Origin: CAWBOV01 sp963790525
Lineage (GTDB): Bacteria; Actinomycetota; Actinomycetes; Mycobacteriales; Jatrophihabitantaceae
DNA: 64,000 bases
NCBI GenBank assembly: GCA_963790525.1
Contig: CAWBOV010000003.1
Location: 496,001-560,000, forward strand
Reading direction: 5' to 3'
Positions 51,868-61,505 of this stretch are shown here, one piece after another (within the stretch, counting starts at the first letter, position 1; each line of letters begins with the position of its first letter). The notes under the pieces are model-generated. The model worked only from the letters and a program-made list of their open reading frames with translations. It did not search any database and was not told the DNA's origin. A program made the position numbers and the translations under genes.

Positions 51868-53097
51868 TCAGTGCGCGACGGCGGCGGCGCCGTGCTCGTC
51901 GACGAGGGCGCCGGTGCGGAACCGGTCGAGGGCGAACGGGGCGGCGAGCGGATGCGGGCGGCCGTGGGCGATCGTGTCCGCGTAGACCCAGCCGATGCCC
52001 GGTGTCGCCTTGAACCCGCCGGTGCCCCAGCCGCAGTTGACGAAGAGGTCCTCGACAGGGGTCACGCCCACGACGGGGGAGGCGTCGGGGGTGACGTCGA
52101 CGATCCCGCCCCACGTCCGCAGCACGTGGGCGCGGGCGAAGATCGGGAACAGCTCGACCGCGGCCCGCATCTGCTCCTCGATGATGTGGAACGCGCCCCG
52201 CTGGGCGTAGGAGTTGTACGAGTCGATCCCGGCGCCCATCACGAGTTCGCCCTTGTGCGCCTGGCTGACGTACACGTGCACGGCGTTGGACATGACGACG
52301 GTCGGGTGGACGGGCTCGAGCAGTTCGGACACCAGCGCCTGCAGCGGATGGGACTGGATCGGCAGGTCGAACCCCGCCAGCTCGGCCAGCACCGAGGAGT
52401 GCCCGGCGGCGCACAGCGCCACGCGTCCCGCGCCGATCGCGCCCCGGGTGGTCTGCACGCCGACCACCCGACCGCCGACCCGGTCGATGCCGGTGACCTC
52501 GCAGTTCTGGATGAGGTCGATGCCGTAGGCGTCGCACTTGCGGGCGAAGCCCCAGGCCACGTAGTCGTGCTTGGCGATCCCGGCCCGCGGTTGGTAGGTG
52601 GCGCCCATGACCGGGTAGCGGATGTCCTGGGAGAAGTTGATGATCGGGCAGATCTGGGCGACGTCCTCGGGCTCGAGCCATTCGGCGTCGATGCCGTTGA
52701 GGCGGTTGGCCTCGACCCGGCGCACGCTCTCGCGCACGTCCTGCAGGCTGTGCGCGAGGTTCAGCACGCCGCGCTGGCTGAAGAGGATGGGGTAGTCCAG
52801 GTCCTCCTCCAGCCCTTCCCACAGCTTCAGCGCGTGCTCGTAGATTCCGGCGCTGGCGTCCCAGAGGTAGTTGGACCGGATGATCGTGGTGTTGCGGGCC
52901 ATGTTGCCGCCGGCCAGCCAGCCCTTCTCCAGGACCGCCACGTTGGTGATGCCGTGGTTCTTGGCCAGGTAGTAGGCGGTGGCCAGGCCGTGCCCGCCAC
53001 CGCCGACGACGATGACGTCGTAGGCCGGCTTCGGGTCGGGGTTGCGCCACAGGAACTCCGGGTGCTCGGGCAGGTGCGCGCCGGGGGGCTGGGTCAT
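51868..53097 (-). CDS. soxB: sarcosine oxidase beta subunit
   Basis: A 409-residue flavoprotein. The FAD-binding motif is VIVVGGGGHGLATAYYLAKNHG, seen at residues about 28-49. A conserved GGNMARNTTIIRSNYLWD segment contains the His/Arg environment of the covalent FMN and FAD sites, and GWGTGGFKATPG is C-terminal. It oxidises the N-methyl group of sarcosine. The ATG at 53097 overlaps the stop of the dimethylglycine-oxidase gene (ATGA). The gene is intact, unlike soxA and soxD. Confidence 0.94.
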   Translation of the reverse strand: MTQPPGAHLPEHPEFLWRNPDPKPAYDVIVVGGGGHGLATAYYLAKNHGITNVAVLEKGWLAGGNMARNTTIIRSNYLWDASAGIYEHALKLWEGLEEDLDYPILFSQRGVLNLAHSLQDVRESVRRVEANRLNGIDAEWLEPEDVAQICPIINFSQDIRYPVMGATYQPRAGIAKHDYVAWGFARKCDAYGIDLIQNCEVTGIDRVGGRVVGVQTTRGAIGAGRVALCAAGHSSVLAELAGFDLPIQSHPLQALVSELLEPVHPTVVMSNAVHVYVSQAHKGELVMGAGIDSYNSYAQRGAFHIIEEQMRAAVELFPIFARAHVLRTWGGIVDVTPDASPVVGVTPVEDLFVNCGWGTGGFKATPGIGWVYADTIAHGRPHPLAAPFALDRFRTGALVDEHGAAAVAH

Positions 53098-55533
53098 GAT
53101 TTCAAGCGTGACATAGACGGGTCGAAGAGCGGTTCGGCGGCCACCGTCGCGGGCAGGCGCCGGTCGAAGTAGCCGATCTCGACCGCAGTGCCGACCGCGG
53201 CCAAATCCGCCGGCAGCCAGGCGTAGGCGATGCCCGTGCCGATCGTGTAGCCGTAGGCCGCGCTCGTCACGTACCCGACGCAGCGGCCCCCGGCGTAGAC
53301 GGGCTCCTTGCCCATCACCGTCACCGCGGGCGCATCCAGGGTCAGGCAGGTGAGTTGCCGGGTCGGTCGCTCCTTGCGTGCCAGGACGGCCTCGCGTCCG
53401 AGGAAGTCGCCCTTGGCCGGGCGGACCGCGAAGCCCACGCCGGCCTCGTAGGGATCGTGTTCGAAGGTCATGTCCGCGCCGAAGGAGCGATAGCCCTTCT
53501 CCAGCCGCAGGGAGCTGAACGCGCCGCGGCCACCGGCGAGGATGCCGTACTCCTGACCGGCCCGCCACAGCAGATCCCACAGCTGCTGCCCCTGGTCGGC
53601 CGTGGTGTAGAGCTCCCAGCCGAGCTCGCCGACGTAGGACAACCGGAGCGCGGTCACCGGGACGGCGCCGATGTAGGCGGACGTGCCCCGGAAGTAGGGG
53701 AACGCGGCGTTGGAGAAGTCGGTCTCCGTCAGCGGCTGGATGACGTCGCGGGCGTAGGGCCCCCACAGGCCGATGCAGCAGGTGCCGGGTGTGATGTCGC
53801 GGACGAAGACGGTGCCGTCCTCGGGCAGGTGCCGCGTGAACCAGTCCAGGTCGAGGTTGCCGTTGGCGCCGACCTGGAACAGCTCGGCTCCCAGCCGCGC
53901 GACGGTGATGTCGCTGCGGATGCCGCCGTCGACGTCGAGCAGCAGGCAGTAGGTGACGCTGCCGACGGACTTGTCGACGTTGGCGGTGCTCATCCGGTTC
54001 AGGAACGCCGCCGCGCCCCGCCCGCCGACCTCGAGCCGCTTGAGGGCGGTCATGTCGTAGAGCGCCACCCGTTCCCGCGTGGCCTGGGCCTCGGCCGCGA
54101 CGATCGGCGACCACCAGTGCGCGGCCCACGGGTCGGGCTGCGGGATGACGCGTCCCGCCACGAGCCCCGCATTGGCCTCGTACCACTGCGGCCGCTCCCA
54201 GCCGGAGGCCTCGAGGAAGACCGCGCCGAGCTCCTGCTGCCGCGCGTAGAACGGGCTCGTCCGCAGCGGGCGTGAGTGCGTCATCGGCTCGAGGGGGTGG
54301 AGGATGTCGTACACCTCGACGAAGTTCTGGCAGTCCTTGGCCAGGACGTAGTCGGGCGCCAGCTGGTGCTTCTCGAAGCGGTTCACATCGCATTCGTGGA
54401 GGTCGAAGCTCGAGCAGTGGCCGTCCACCAGCCATTCGGCCATGGCCCGGCCGACTCCGGCGGAATGGGTCACCCAGACCGCCTCGGCGACCCAGAAACC
54501 CTTCACTGTGGGCGATTCCCCCATCAGTGGCATGTTGTCGGTGGTGAAGGAGAACAGGCCGTTGATGCCGTCGGTCAGGGCGGCGTCGCGGGTCGACGGG
54601 AGGAGCACCTGGGTCTGCTTCCACGCCTCGGCGAAGTCGTCAGGGGTGAAGGCGAGCACCGACGGCATGACCTCCGCGTCGGCGGTGGCCACGATCTCTT
54701 CCACCCGCAACGGCATCGGGCGGTGACCGTAGTAGCCGATGCCGAGGGTGTCGAAACGCTCGCGGTAGTAGAGGTCCTGATCCTGGTGCCGCAGGATCGG
54801 CAGCGTCGCCTCCTGCATGCGGCCGGCGAGCGCGGGAACCGGGCCGGTCCAGGCGAGTTGATGCCCCAGCGGTGTCAGCGGGAGTGTCATCCCGACCTTG
54901 GCGGCGATGGTCGGGCCCCAGATCCCGGCGCAGCAGACCACGATGTCGGCCGGGATCTCGCCCTGGTCGGTGACCACGCCGCAGACCCGGTCACCCGCGG
55001 TCGCGATGTCGAGCACGACGTGGCGGGTGAGCAGGCGCGCGCCCCTGGCTGCAGCGCGGCGGGTCTGGGCGTCGACGGCGCGGACGGCCTTGGCCAGGCC
55101 GTCGGTGGCGACGTGGAGTCCGCCGAGGACGACGTCCGGGTCCAGCAGGGGATGGCGGCGCACCGTCTCGGCGGCGTCGAGACGTTCGCCGGCGATGCCC
55201 CACGCCTCGAGCCACCCGTGCCGGCGATCGAGCTCCGCCAGCCGCTCGGGTGTCGTGGCGACCTCGAGACCACCGACGGGCAGGAAGCACGGCAGCCCGT
55301 CGACCTCGAGGGAGCCGAGCTTCTCGACCGTGTAGCGGGCGAGCTCGGCCATCGTCTTGCTGCCGTTGGCCTGGAAGACCAGCCCGGGTGCGTGCGAACT
55401 CGATCCACCGGGCGCGGGGAGCTCGCCCTGCTCGATCAGCGTGAGATCGTCCCAGCCGCGAGCGGCCGAGCTCGTCGACCAGCGCAGCGCCCACCACGCC
55501 GGCACCGATGACGACGACCCGAGGTCCGCTCAC
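53094..55533 (-). CDS. dimethylglycine oxidase/dehydrogenase-like FAD-GcvT protein, one frameshift
   Basis: A two-module enzyme of about 813 residues. The N-terminal DAO-type FAD domain starts SGPRVVVIGAGVVGAAL and contains SSSHAPGLVFQANGSK, whose His is the covalent-FAD site in Arthrobacter dimethylglycine oxidase. The C-terminal half is a GcvT-like folate domain (YDMTALKRLEVGGRGAAAFL, LSYVGELGWELYT, FLGREAVLARK). A frameshift near 55470, after residue about 23, separates the Rossmann strand from the rest. It converts dimethylglycine to sarcosine, donating the methyl group to THF. Sarcosine dehydrogenase is the alternative assignment. It heads the sox operon. Confidence 0.87.
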
Positions 55534-55563
55534 GACACATCACCTGTTTCGGTCGATCTCGTA

Positions 55564-55593
55564 TTACGCAACGCTGTGCATGTTACGCAACGC
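55564..55593. promoter_or_regulatory. two direct repeats TTACGCAACGC upstream of the demethylation operon
   Basis: TTACGCAACGC at 55564-55574 and again at 55583-55593, spaced 19 bases, lie 30-60 bases upstream of the dimethylglycine-oxidase start. The same core recurs in inverted orientation upstream of betB (63008-63022), suggesting a shared regulator of betaine metabolism. Confidence 0.6.
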
Positions 55594-55619
55594 GGTGCTC
55601 CTCGGGAAGTGGGGTCCGG

Positions 55620-58353
55620 TCACGTCCCCGCCAGCCATTGGGCGACCTTCGTGGGGTTGGCGTCGATCCATTTCTTGGCGGCTTGGTCGTCGGTGAGTTT
55701 GTCCTCGGCGATGTATTTGGCGACGAGGTTCTGGTCGGCGTTGGTCCAGGTGAAGTTCTTGACCAGGGTGTAGGCGGGGCTGGTGGAGTCGGCGAATTTG
55801 GTGGAGACGATCTTGTCCAGGGCGAGGGTCTGGTAGTCGCAGGCGACCTTGGCGGGGTTGGTGTCGCAGCCGGGGGTGTAGGGCGGGAGGCTGACCTTGA
55901 CGAGGGGGACCTCGGCGAGGAACCACTGGGGTGAGTAGAAGTAGCCGATCATGGGGGTCTTGTTCTTCTCGGCTTGGCGGAAGCCTTGGATGAGGGCGGT
56001 TTCGCTGCCGGAGTAGACGACTTTGTAGTTCAGGTTTAGGTTCTTGACCAGGGCGGCGTCGTTGGTGACGAAGCCGGGGTCGCCGTCGAGGAGTTGGCCT
56101 TTGCCGCCGGATTCGCTGGTGCGGAACAGGGACGCGTATTTGTTGAGGTTCTTCCAGTTGGTGATGTCGGGGTATTTCTTGACCATCCATGGTGGGACGA
56201 ACCAGCCGATCTGGCCGGTCATGCCGGTCTGGCCGGCGTCCTGGGCGACTTTCTGTTCGGTGATGTATTTCTGTTTGAGGTCGTCGTGGCCCCAGTTCTC
56301 CAGGATGGCGTCGACCTCGCCGGTGGCCAGTCCCTGCCAGGCGACCTGTTCGTCGATCTGTTTCTCGTTGACCTTGCAGCCCAGGTTGTTCTTGGCCAGG
56401 TAGGCGATCACCGCGGCGTCGGCCTCGTAACCGACCCAGTTGTTCACCGCCAGATTGAACGTCCCGCACGGGGCCTTGGCGGTGCTCACGGCCGCGGAGG
56501 TGCCGACCAGCCATTGCCGAACCTTCTCAGGGTTGGCGTCGACCCACTTCTTCGCCGCATCGGTGTCGGACATCTTGTCCTCGGCGATGTACTTGGCGAC
56601 GAGGTTCTGGTCGTCGTTGGTCCAGGCGAAGTTCTTGACCAGCGTGTAGCCCGTCGTCCCCGCGTCGGCGAACTTCGTCGACACGATCTTGTCCAGGTTC
56701 AGCTGCTCGTAGTCGCAGGCGACCTTGGCCGGGTTGCTGTCGCAGCCGGGCGTGTAGGGCGGCAGGTTCACCTTCACCATCGGGACCTCGGCCAGGAACC
56801 ACTGGGGCGAGTAGAAGTAGCCGATCGCGGGCGTCTTGTTCTTCTCCGCCTGGCGATAGGTCTGGATGAGCGCGGTCTCGCTGCCGGAGTAGACGACCTT
56901 GTAGTTCAGGTTCAGGTTCTTGACCAGGGCGGCGTCGTTGGTGACGAAGCCGGGATCGCCGTCGAGCAGCTGGCCCTTGCCGCCGGACTCGGAGGTCCGG
57001 AACAACGACGCGTACTTGTTGAGGTTCTTCCAGTCGGTGATGTCGGGGTACTTCTTGACCATCCACGGCGGGACGAACCAGCCGATCTGACCGGTCATAC
57101 CGGTCTCACCCGCGTCCTGGGCCACCTTCTGTTCGGTGATGTACTTCTGTTTGAGGTCGTCGTGGCCCCAGTTCTCCAGGATGGCGTCGACCTCGCCGGT
57201 GGCCAGTCCCTGCCAGGCGACCTGTTCGTCGATCTGCTTCTCGTTGACCTTGCAGCCCAGCTTGGTCTCGGCGACGTAGGCCACGACGGCGGCATCGGCC
57301 TCGTAGCCGACCCAGTTGTTCACCGCCAGATTGATCGACCCGCACGGTTTGATGGTCGCCGTCGACGTCCCGACCAGCCATTGGGCGACTTTCGTGGGGT
57401 TGGCGTCGATCCATTTCTTGGCGGCTTGGTCGTCGGTGAGTTTGTCCTCGGCGATGTATTTGGCGACGAGGTTCTGGTCGGCGTTGGTCCAGGTGAAGTT
57501 CTTGACCAGGGTGTAGGCGGGGCTGGTGGAGTCGGCGAATTTGGTGGAGACGATCTTGTCCAGGGCGAGGGTCTGGTAGTCGCAGGCGACCTTGGCGGGG
57601 TTGGTGTCGCAGCCGGGGGTGTAGGGCGGGGAGGCTGACCTTGACGAGGGGGACCTCGGCGAGGAACCACTGGGGTGAGTAGAAGTAGCCGATCATGGGG
57701 GTCTTGTTCTTCTCGGCTTGGCGGAAGCCTTGGATGAGGGCGGTTTCGCTGCCGGAGTAGACGACTTTGTAGTTCAGGTTCAGGTTCTTGACCAGGGCGG
57801 CGTCGTTGGTGACGAAGCCGGGGTCGCCGTCGAGGAGTTGGCCCTTGCCGCCGGATTCGCTGGTGCGGAACAGGGACGCGTATTTGTTGAGGTTCTTCCA
57901 GTTGGTGATGTCGGGGTATTTCTTGACCATCCATGGTGGGACGAACCAGCCGATCTGGCCGGTCATGCCGGTCTGGCCGGCGTCCTGGGCGACTTTCTGT
58001 TCGGTGATGTATTTCTGTTTGAGGTCGTCGTGGCCCCAGTTCTCCAGGATGGCGTCGACCTCGCCGGTGGCCAGTCCCTGCCAGGCGACCTGTTCGTCGA
58101 TCTGTTTCTCGTTGACCTTGCAGCCCAGGTTGTTCTTGGCCAGGTAGGCGATCACCGCGGCGTCGGCCTCGTAACCGACCCAGTTGTTCACCGCCAGATT
58201 GAACGTCCCGCACGACACGGTGGCTGCGCCGCTCTTCTTCGACAGGCTGGCGACCGTGGTGGCCCCGCAGCCGGCGAGGGCGAGCACGGCCGCGCCGGCC
58301 AGCGCGAGTGCCTTGCTCGTGCGGGAGAACGACTGTCGCATGCGTACGTCCAT
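55620..58353 (-). CDS. proX: glycine betaine/proline ABC substrate-binding lipoprotein with three tandem OpuAC domains, one frameshift
   Basis: Reconstructed to about 911 residues. A lipoprotein signal ends in ALAGC (Cys 29). Three successive OpuAC domains of about 280 residues follow (about 48-325, 335-615, 625-910). Each has NNWVGYEADAA, ENWGHDDLKQ, GWFVPPWMVKKYPD and GYFYSPQWF, the Trp/Tyr residues expected for a betaine-binding aromatic box. Domains 1 and 3 are almost identical in DNA; domain 2 is divergent. An extra G in domain 1 (57628-57631; domain 3 has three G) shifts the frame and splits the gene as read. ATG at 58353 follows GAGGTG. It delivers ligand to the ProW/ProV pair upstream. 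Confidence 0.87.
55633..56470. repeat. OpuAC coding repeat, copy C
   Basis: About 838 bases nearly identical to 57376-58214 (offset 1743-1744). Visible differences are a few single bases (for example GACCTT/GACTTT, TTTAGG/TTCAGG, GCCTTT/GCCCTT) plus the one-base G insertion in the other copy. It encodes the third substrate-binding domain of the lipoprotein. Confidence 0.85.
57376..58214. repeat. OpuAC coding repeat, copy A
   Basis: Near-identical partner of 55633-56470, encoding the first binding domain. It contains the extra G at 57628-57631. Its codon choice (many AAA and other A/T-ending codons on the minus strand) equals that of copy C and differs from the middle copy, which uses mostly G/C-ending codons. 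Confidence 0.85.
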
Positions 58354-58363
58354 TCTGATCACC

Positions 58364-60382
58364 TCAGTGTCCGTGGCCGGCTGACACGGTGGAGCGGCGC
58401 GCGGCCGCGGTCGTGATGCGGTCGAGCATGATGCCGAGCAGGACGATCGCCAGCCCCGCGGCGAGTCCCTTGCCGAAGACGTCGAGCTGCTTGAATCCGG
58501 CGACGACGTCGTACCCGAGTGCGCCCCCGCCGACGAGGCCGCCCACCACGACCATGGCCAGGACGTAGATCAGGCCCTGGTTGGTCGCCAGGACGAGGGT
58601 CCGCATCGCCATCGGCAGCTGGACCTTGGTGATGATCTGCCAGGTGTTCGATCCGGCCGAGGTGGCTGCCTCCACGGTCGCGGGGTTCACCGCCCGGATC
58701 CCGTCGGCGACGATCTTCGTGGCCACGGGCACCGCGTACAGCACGGCCGCGATCACCGCGGTGAAGCGCCCGGCGAGGAACAGTGCCAGGAAGGGCACGA
58801 GGTAGACGAAGGACGGCATGGTCTGCAGGGCGTCGAGGACCGGCCTGATCACCCGATCGGCATGGCGGTTGCGCCCCATCCAGATACCGACGATCACGGC
58901 CAGCACCATCACGATCACGGTGCCCACCAGGGTCTGGGCGAGGGTGTCCATGCTGTCCTCCCACAGCCCGGTCGCGATGATCAGGCCGAGGCAGAGCGCC
59001 GCCGGGATCAGTGCCCGCACGCCACCGGCCAGCATCGCCAGCGCCAGGATGGCCGCGAAGGTCAGCCACCACGGCGAGTTGTCGAGCAGCGTCTGCAACG
59101 GCTGGAGCGCGTGGACGGTCACCGCGTCCTTGATCGCCTGGGTCTGCGCGGACAGGTGATCGGTGACCCAGTTCGAGGCCGAGTTCGCCGCGCTCTTGAT
59201 GTGCGAGCCGGCGTCCCAGCTCATCCGCCAGTGATGGATCTTCAGGTGGTCGGGGAAGATCGCGACCAGCTGGTAGGTGTAGCTGAGCCAGACCAGCACC
59301 GCCGTGACGACCGCGCCCACCGCGATCGCCGGGCGCCGCAGCCGGGCTGCCTCGGCGTTGTTCGCGCGGCGCACCTTCTCCGCCCGCTTGCTCGCCGTCG
59401 TCGTCACCCGGTCGAGCACGATCGCCAGGACCACGATCGCCAGTCCGGCGTTGAAGGCGGTGCCCACGTCCAGGCTGGGGATGGCCTGCACGACGGTCTG
59501 CCCGAGGCCGGGCGCGGAGATGAGCGCGGCGATCGTGGCCATCGACAGCGCGGCCATCATCGTCTGGTTGATGCCGATGACGATGGTCTCCTTGGCCATC
59601 GGGAGCAGCACCTTACGCAGCGCCTGCCCCTTGGTGGTGCCGAGGGACTCCATCGCCTCTCGGGTGTCGCCGGGGATCGAGCGGATCCCGTGCGCGGTCA
59701 GGCGGATCACCGGCGGGACCGCGTAGACGAGCGTGGCGATGGTCGCCGCGGCCACCCCGATCTGGAAGACCAGCGCCAGCGGGGCGAGGTAGACGTAGGT
59801 GGGCATCGTCTGCATGAAGTCCAGCACCGGCGTGATGACGGCGTTGACCTTGTTCGACACACCGGCCCAGACGCCGAGCGGGATGCCGATGGCCAGCGCG
59901 ATGAGGACCGCGGCGATGGTCAGGACCAGCGTGTCCATGCTCTCGGTCCACAGCCCCTGCAGCCCGAGGAAGAAGAACCCGACGACGGCGAGCACGGCGA
60001 CGCGGAAGCTGCCGAAGGTCCACGCGATGAAGCCGACGATCGCGAGCACGCCCAGCCAGCCGACATAGGGAACCGGGCGGTCGCCGACGGGCTGGGAGAT
60101 CAGGTGCTGCAGGAAGGTGACGAAGTTCTGGATGGCTTCGCGGATGGGGTTGAAGAAGTACGTGAACAGCGGGTTGGAGTCACGGTTGGCACCGATGTTC
60201 GCGTTGAGGTCATTGAGCCGCCGGTGCAAGGCATTGGTGTCCGTCTGCGCGAGACCCAGGGTGTTGTGTCCCCGCGTGAGGAAGTACAGGACGATCCAGG
60301 CGGCGACGACGGCGACCGCACCGGCCCGCCGGCCGAGTCTGGGCAGGCGCACCGTCGATGTGGCCTGGGCGACGGTGGCCAT
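58364..60382 (-). CDS. proW: glycine betaine ABC permease, two permease domains in one chain
   Basis: A 672-residue membrane protein with two BPD_transp_1 permease modules. The EAA loops are visible in both: GDTREAMESLGTTKGQALRK with LLPMAKE (first half) and NPATVEAATSAGSNTWQIIT with LPMAMR (second half). A shared pattern of SMDTL...PLGVW / MGRNR and MQTMPT/LQTMPS repeats between halves. Each half carries a periplasmic loop. A single chain can therefore form the whole channel. The ATG at 60382 overlaps the ProV stop by one base. Confidence 0.93.
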   Translation of the reverse strand: MATVAQATSTVRLPRLGRRAGAVAVVAAWIVLYFLTRGHNTLGLAQTDTNALHRRLNDLNANIGANRDSNPLFTYFFNPIREAIQNFVTFLQHLISQPVGDRPVPYVGWLGVLAIVGFIAWTFGSFRVAVLAVVGFFFLGLQGLWTESMDTLVLTIAAVLIALAIGIPLGVWAGVSNKVNAVITPVLDFMQTMPTYVYLAPLALVFQIGVAAATIATLVYAVPPVIRLTAHGIRSIPGDTREAMESLGTTKGQALRKVLLPMAKETIVIGINQTMMAALSMATIAALISAPGLGQTVVQAIPSLDVGTAFNAGLAIVVLAIVLDRVTTTASKRAEKVRRANNAEAARLRRPAIAVGAVVTAVLVWLSYTYQLVAIFPDHLKIHHWRMSWDAGSHIKSAANSASNWVTDHLSAQTQAIKDAVTVHALQPLQTLLDNSPWWLTFAAILALAMLAGGVRALIPAALCLGLIIATGLWEDSMDTLAQTLVGTVIVMVLAVIVGIWMGRNRHADRVIRPVLDALQTMPSFVYLVPFLALFLAGRFTAVIAAVLYAVPVATKIVADGIRAVNPATVEAATSAGSNTWQIITKVQLPMAMRTLVLATNQGLIYVLAMVVVGGLVGGGALGYDVVAGFKQLDVFGKGLAAGLAIVLLGIMLDRITTAAARRSTVSAGHGH

Positions 60383-61467
60383 CAGGCACCGACGTCGCTG
60401 CCGGCGACGACGGCGAGGATCTCCTCATCGCCGACGATGCCCAGCAGCTTGCCGTTCTCGACCACCTTCACCGGCTTGTCCGCCGCGAGCACCGAGCGGA
60501 CGGCTTCGCGGATGACCACGCCCGGGCCGAGCTCCGGGCCGTCCAGCGGATCGTCCGGCCGCGGCGCCCGCATGATCCACTTGAGGGTGAGGACGCTGGC
60601 GCGCGGCACCTCGCTGACGAAGTTGCGGACGTACTCGTCGGCCGGGGCGCCGACGAGCTCGTCGCCGGTGCCCATCTGGACGAGCTCGCCGTCGCGCATG
60701 ATCAGGATCCGATCGCCGAGCTTCAGCGCCTCGGACAGGTCGTGGGTGATGAACACCATCGTCTTGCCGATGTCGTGGTGCAGGCGGATGACCTCGGCCT
60801 GCATGTCCCTGCGGATCAGCGGGTCCAGCGCGGAGAACGGCTCGTCGAAGAGCAGGACCTCCGGGTCGTTGGCCAGCGCCCGGGCCAGCCCGACCCGCTG
60901 CTGCATGCCGCCGGACAGCTGGTCGGGGTAGGAGTTCTCGTACCCGCGCAGCCCGACCAGCTCGGTGACCTCGGCGGCGCGGGCCAGGCGCTTCTTCTTG
61001 TTGGTACCACGGACCTCGAGGCCGTAGGCGACGTTGTCGATCACCCGGCGGTGGGGGAGCAGGCCGAAGTTCTGGAACACCATCGAGAACGTGCGGCGGC
61101 GCAGTTCGCGCAGCGCCCGCTCGTTCGCGTCCAGGATGTTCCTGCCCTGGAAGATGATCTCGCCCGCGGTGGGCTCGATGAGACGCGTCAGGCAGCGGAC
61201 CATCGTCGACTTGCCCGACCCGGACAGTCCCATGATCACGAAGACCTCGCCGCGCCCGACGTCGAAGCTCAGATCGCGCACGGCGGTGAGGCAGCCGGTG
61301 CGCTCCCGGATCTCGGCCCGCGACAGCCCGGCGTACTCGGGGCTGCCCGGCACGGACTTGGCCTTGGCGCCGAAGACCTTCCAGAGGTTGCGGACGGAGA
61401 TCTCCACGTCCCGGGCGGGCGTGCCGGTGTCCGTAGCCGGTGAGAGCTCGGTGAGTTGGTCGGTCAC
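60382..61467 (-). CDS. proV: glycine betaine/proline ABC transporter ATP-binding protein
   Basis: A 361-residue OpuAA/ProV-type ATPase. The N-terminal segment with LWKVFGAKAK and LSRAEIRERTG precedes Walker A GLSGSGKST. The signature is LSGGMQQR and Walker B LLFDEPFSALDPLIR. The C-terminal 80 residues are a reduced CBS-like regulatory tail, which in OpuA senses ionic strength. GTG at 61467 follows CAGGAGAC. The gene starts 39 bases after betB on the same strand, implying a betB-proV-proW-proX operon. Confidence 0.93.
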   Translation of the reverse strand: MTDQLTELSPATDTGTPARDVEISVRNLWKVFGAKAKSVPGSPEYAGLSRAEIRERTGCLTAVRDLSFDVGRGEVFVIMGLSGSGKSTMVRCLTRLIEPTAGEIIFQGRNILDANERALRELRRRTFSMVFQNFGLLPHRRVIDNVAYGLEVRGTNKKKRLARAAEVTELVGLRGYENSYPDQLSGGMQQRVGLARALANDPEVLLFDEPFSALDPLIRRDMQAEVIRLHHDIGKTMVFITHDLSEALKLGDRILIMRDGELVQMGTGDELVGAPADEYVRNFVSEVPRASVLTLKWIMRAPRPDDPLDGPELGPGVVIREAVRSVLAADKPVKVVENGKLLGIVGDEEILAVVAGSDVGA

Positions 61468-61505
61468 GATGTCTCCTGGGGGTCGGGGCGCGATCGAGTC
61501 GGGCG

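Noticed and set aside
55620..58214. Repeated DNA considered as a mobile element or CRISPR-like array
   Set aside because: The repeats are in-frame OpuAC coding units of about 870 bases. There are no short spacers, terminal inverted repeats or transposase.
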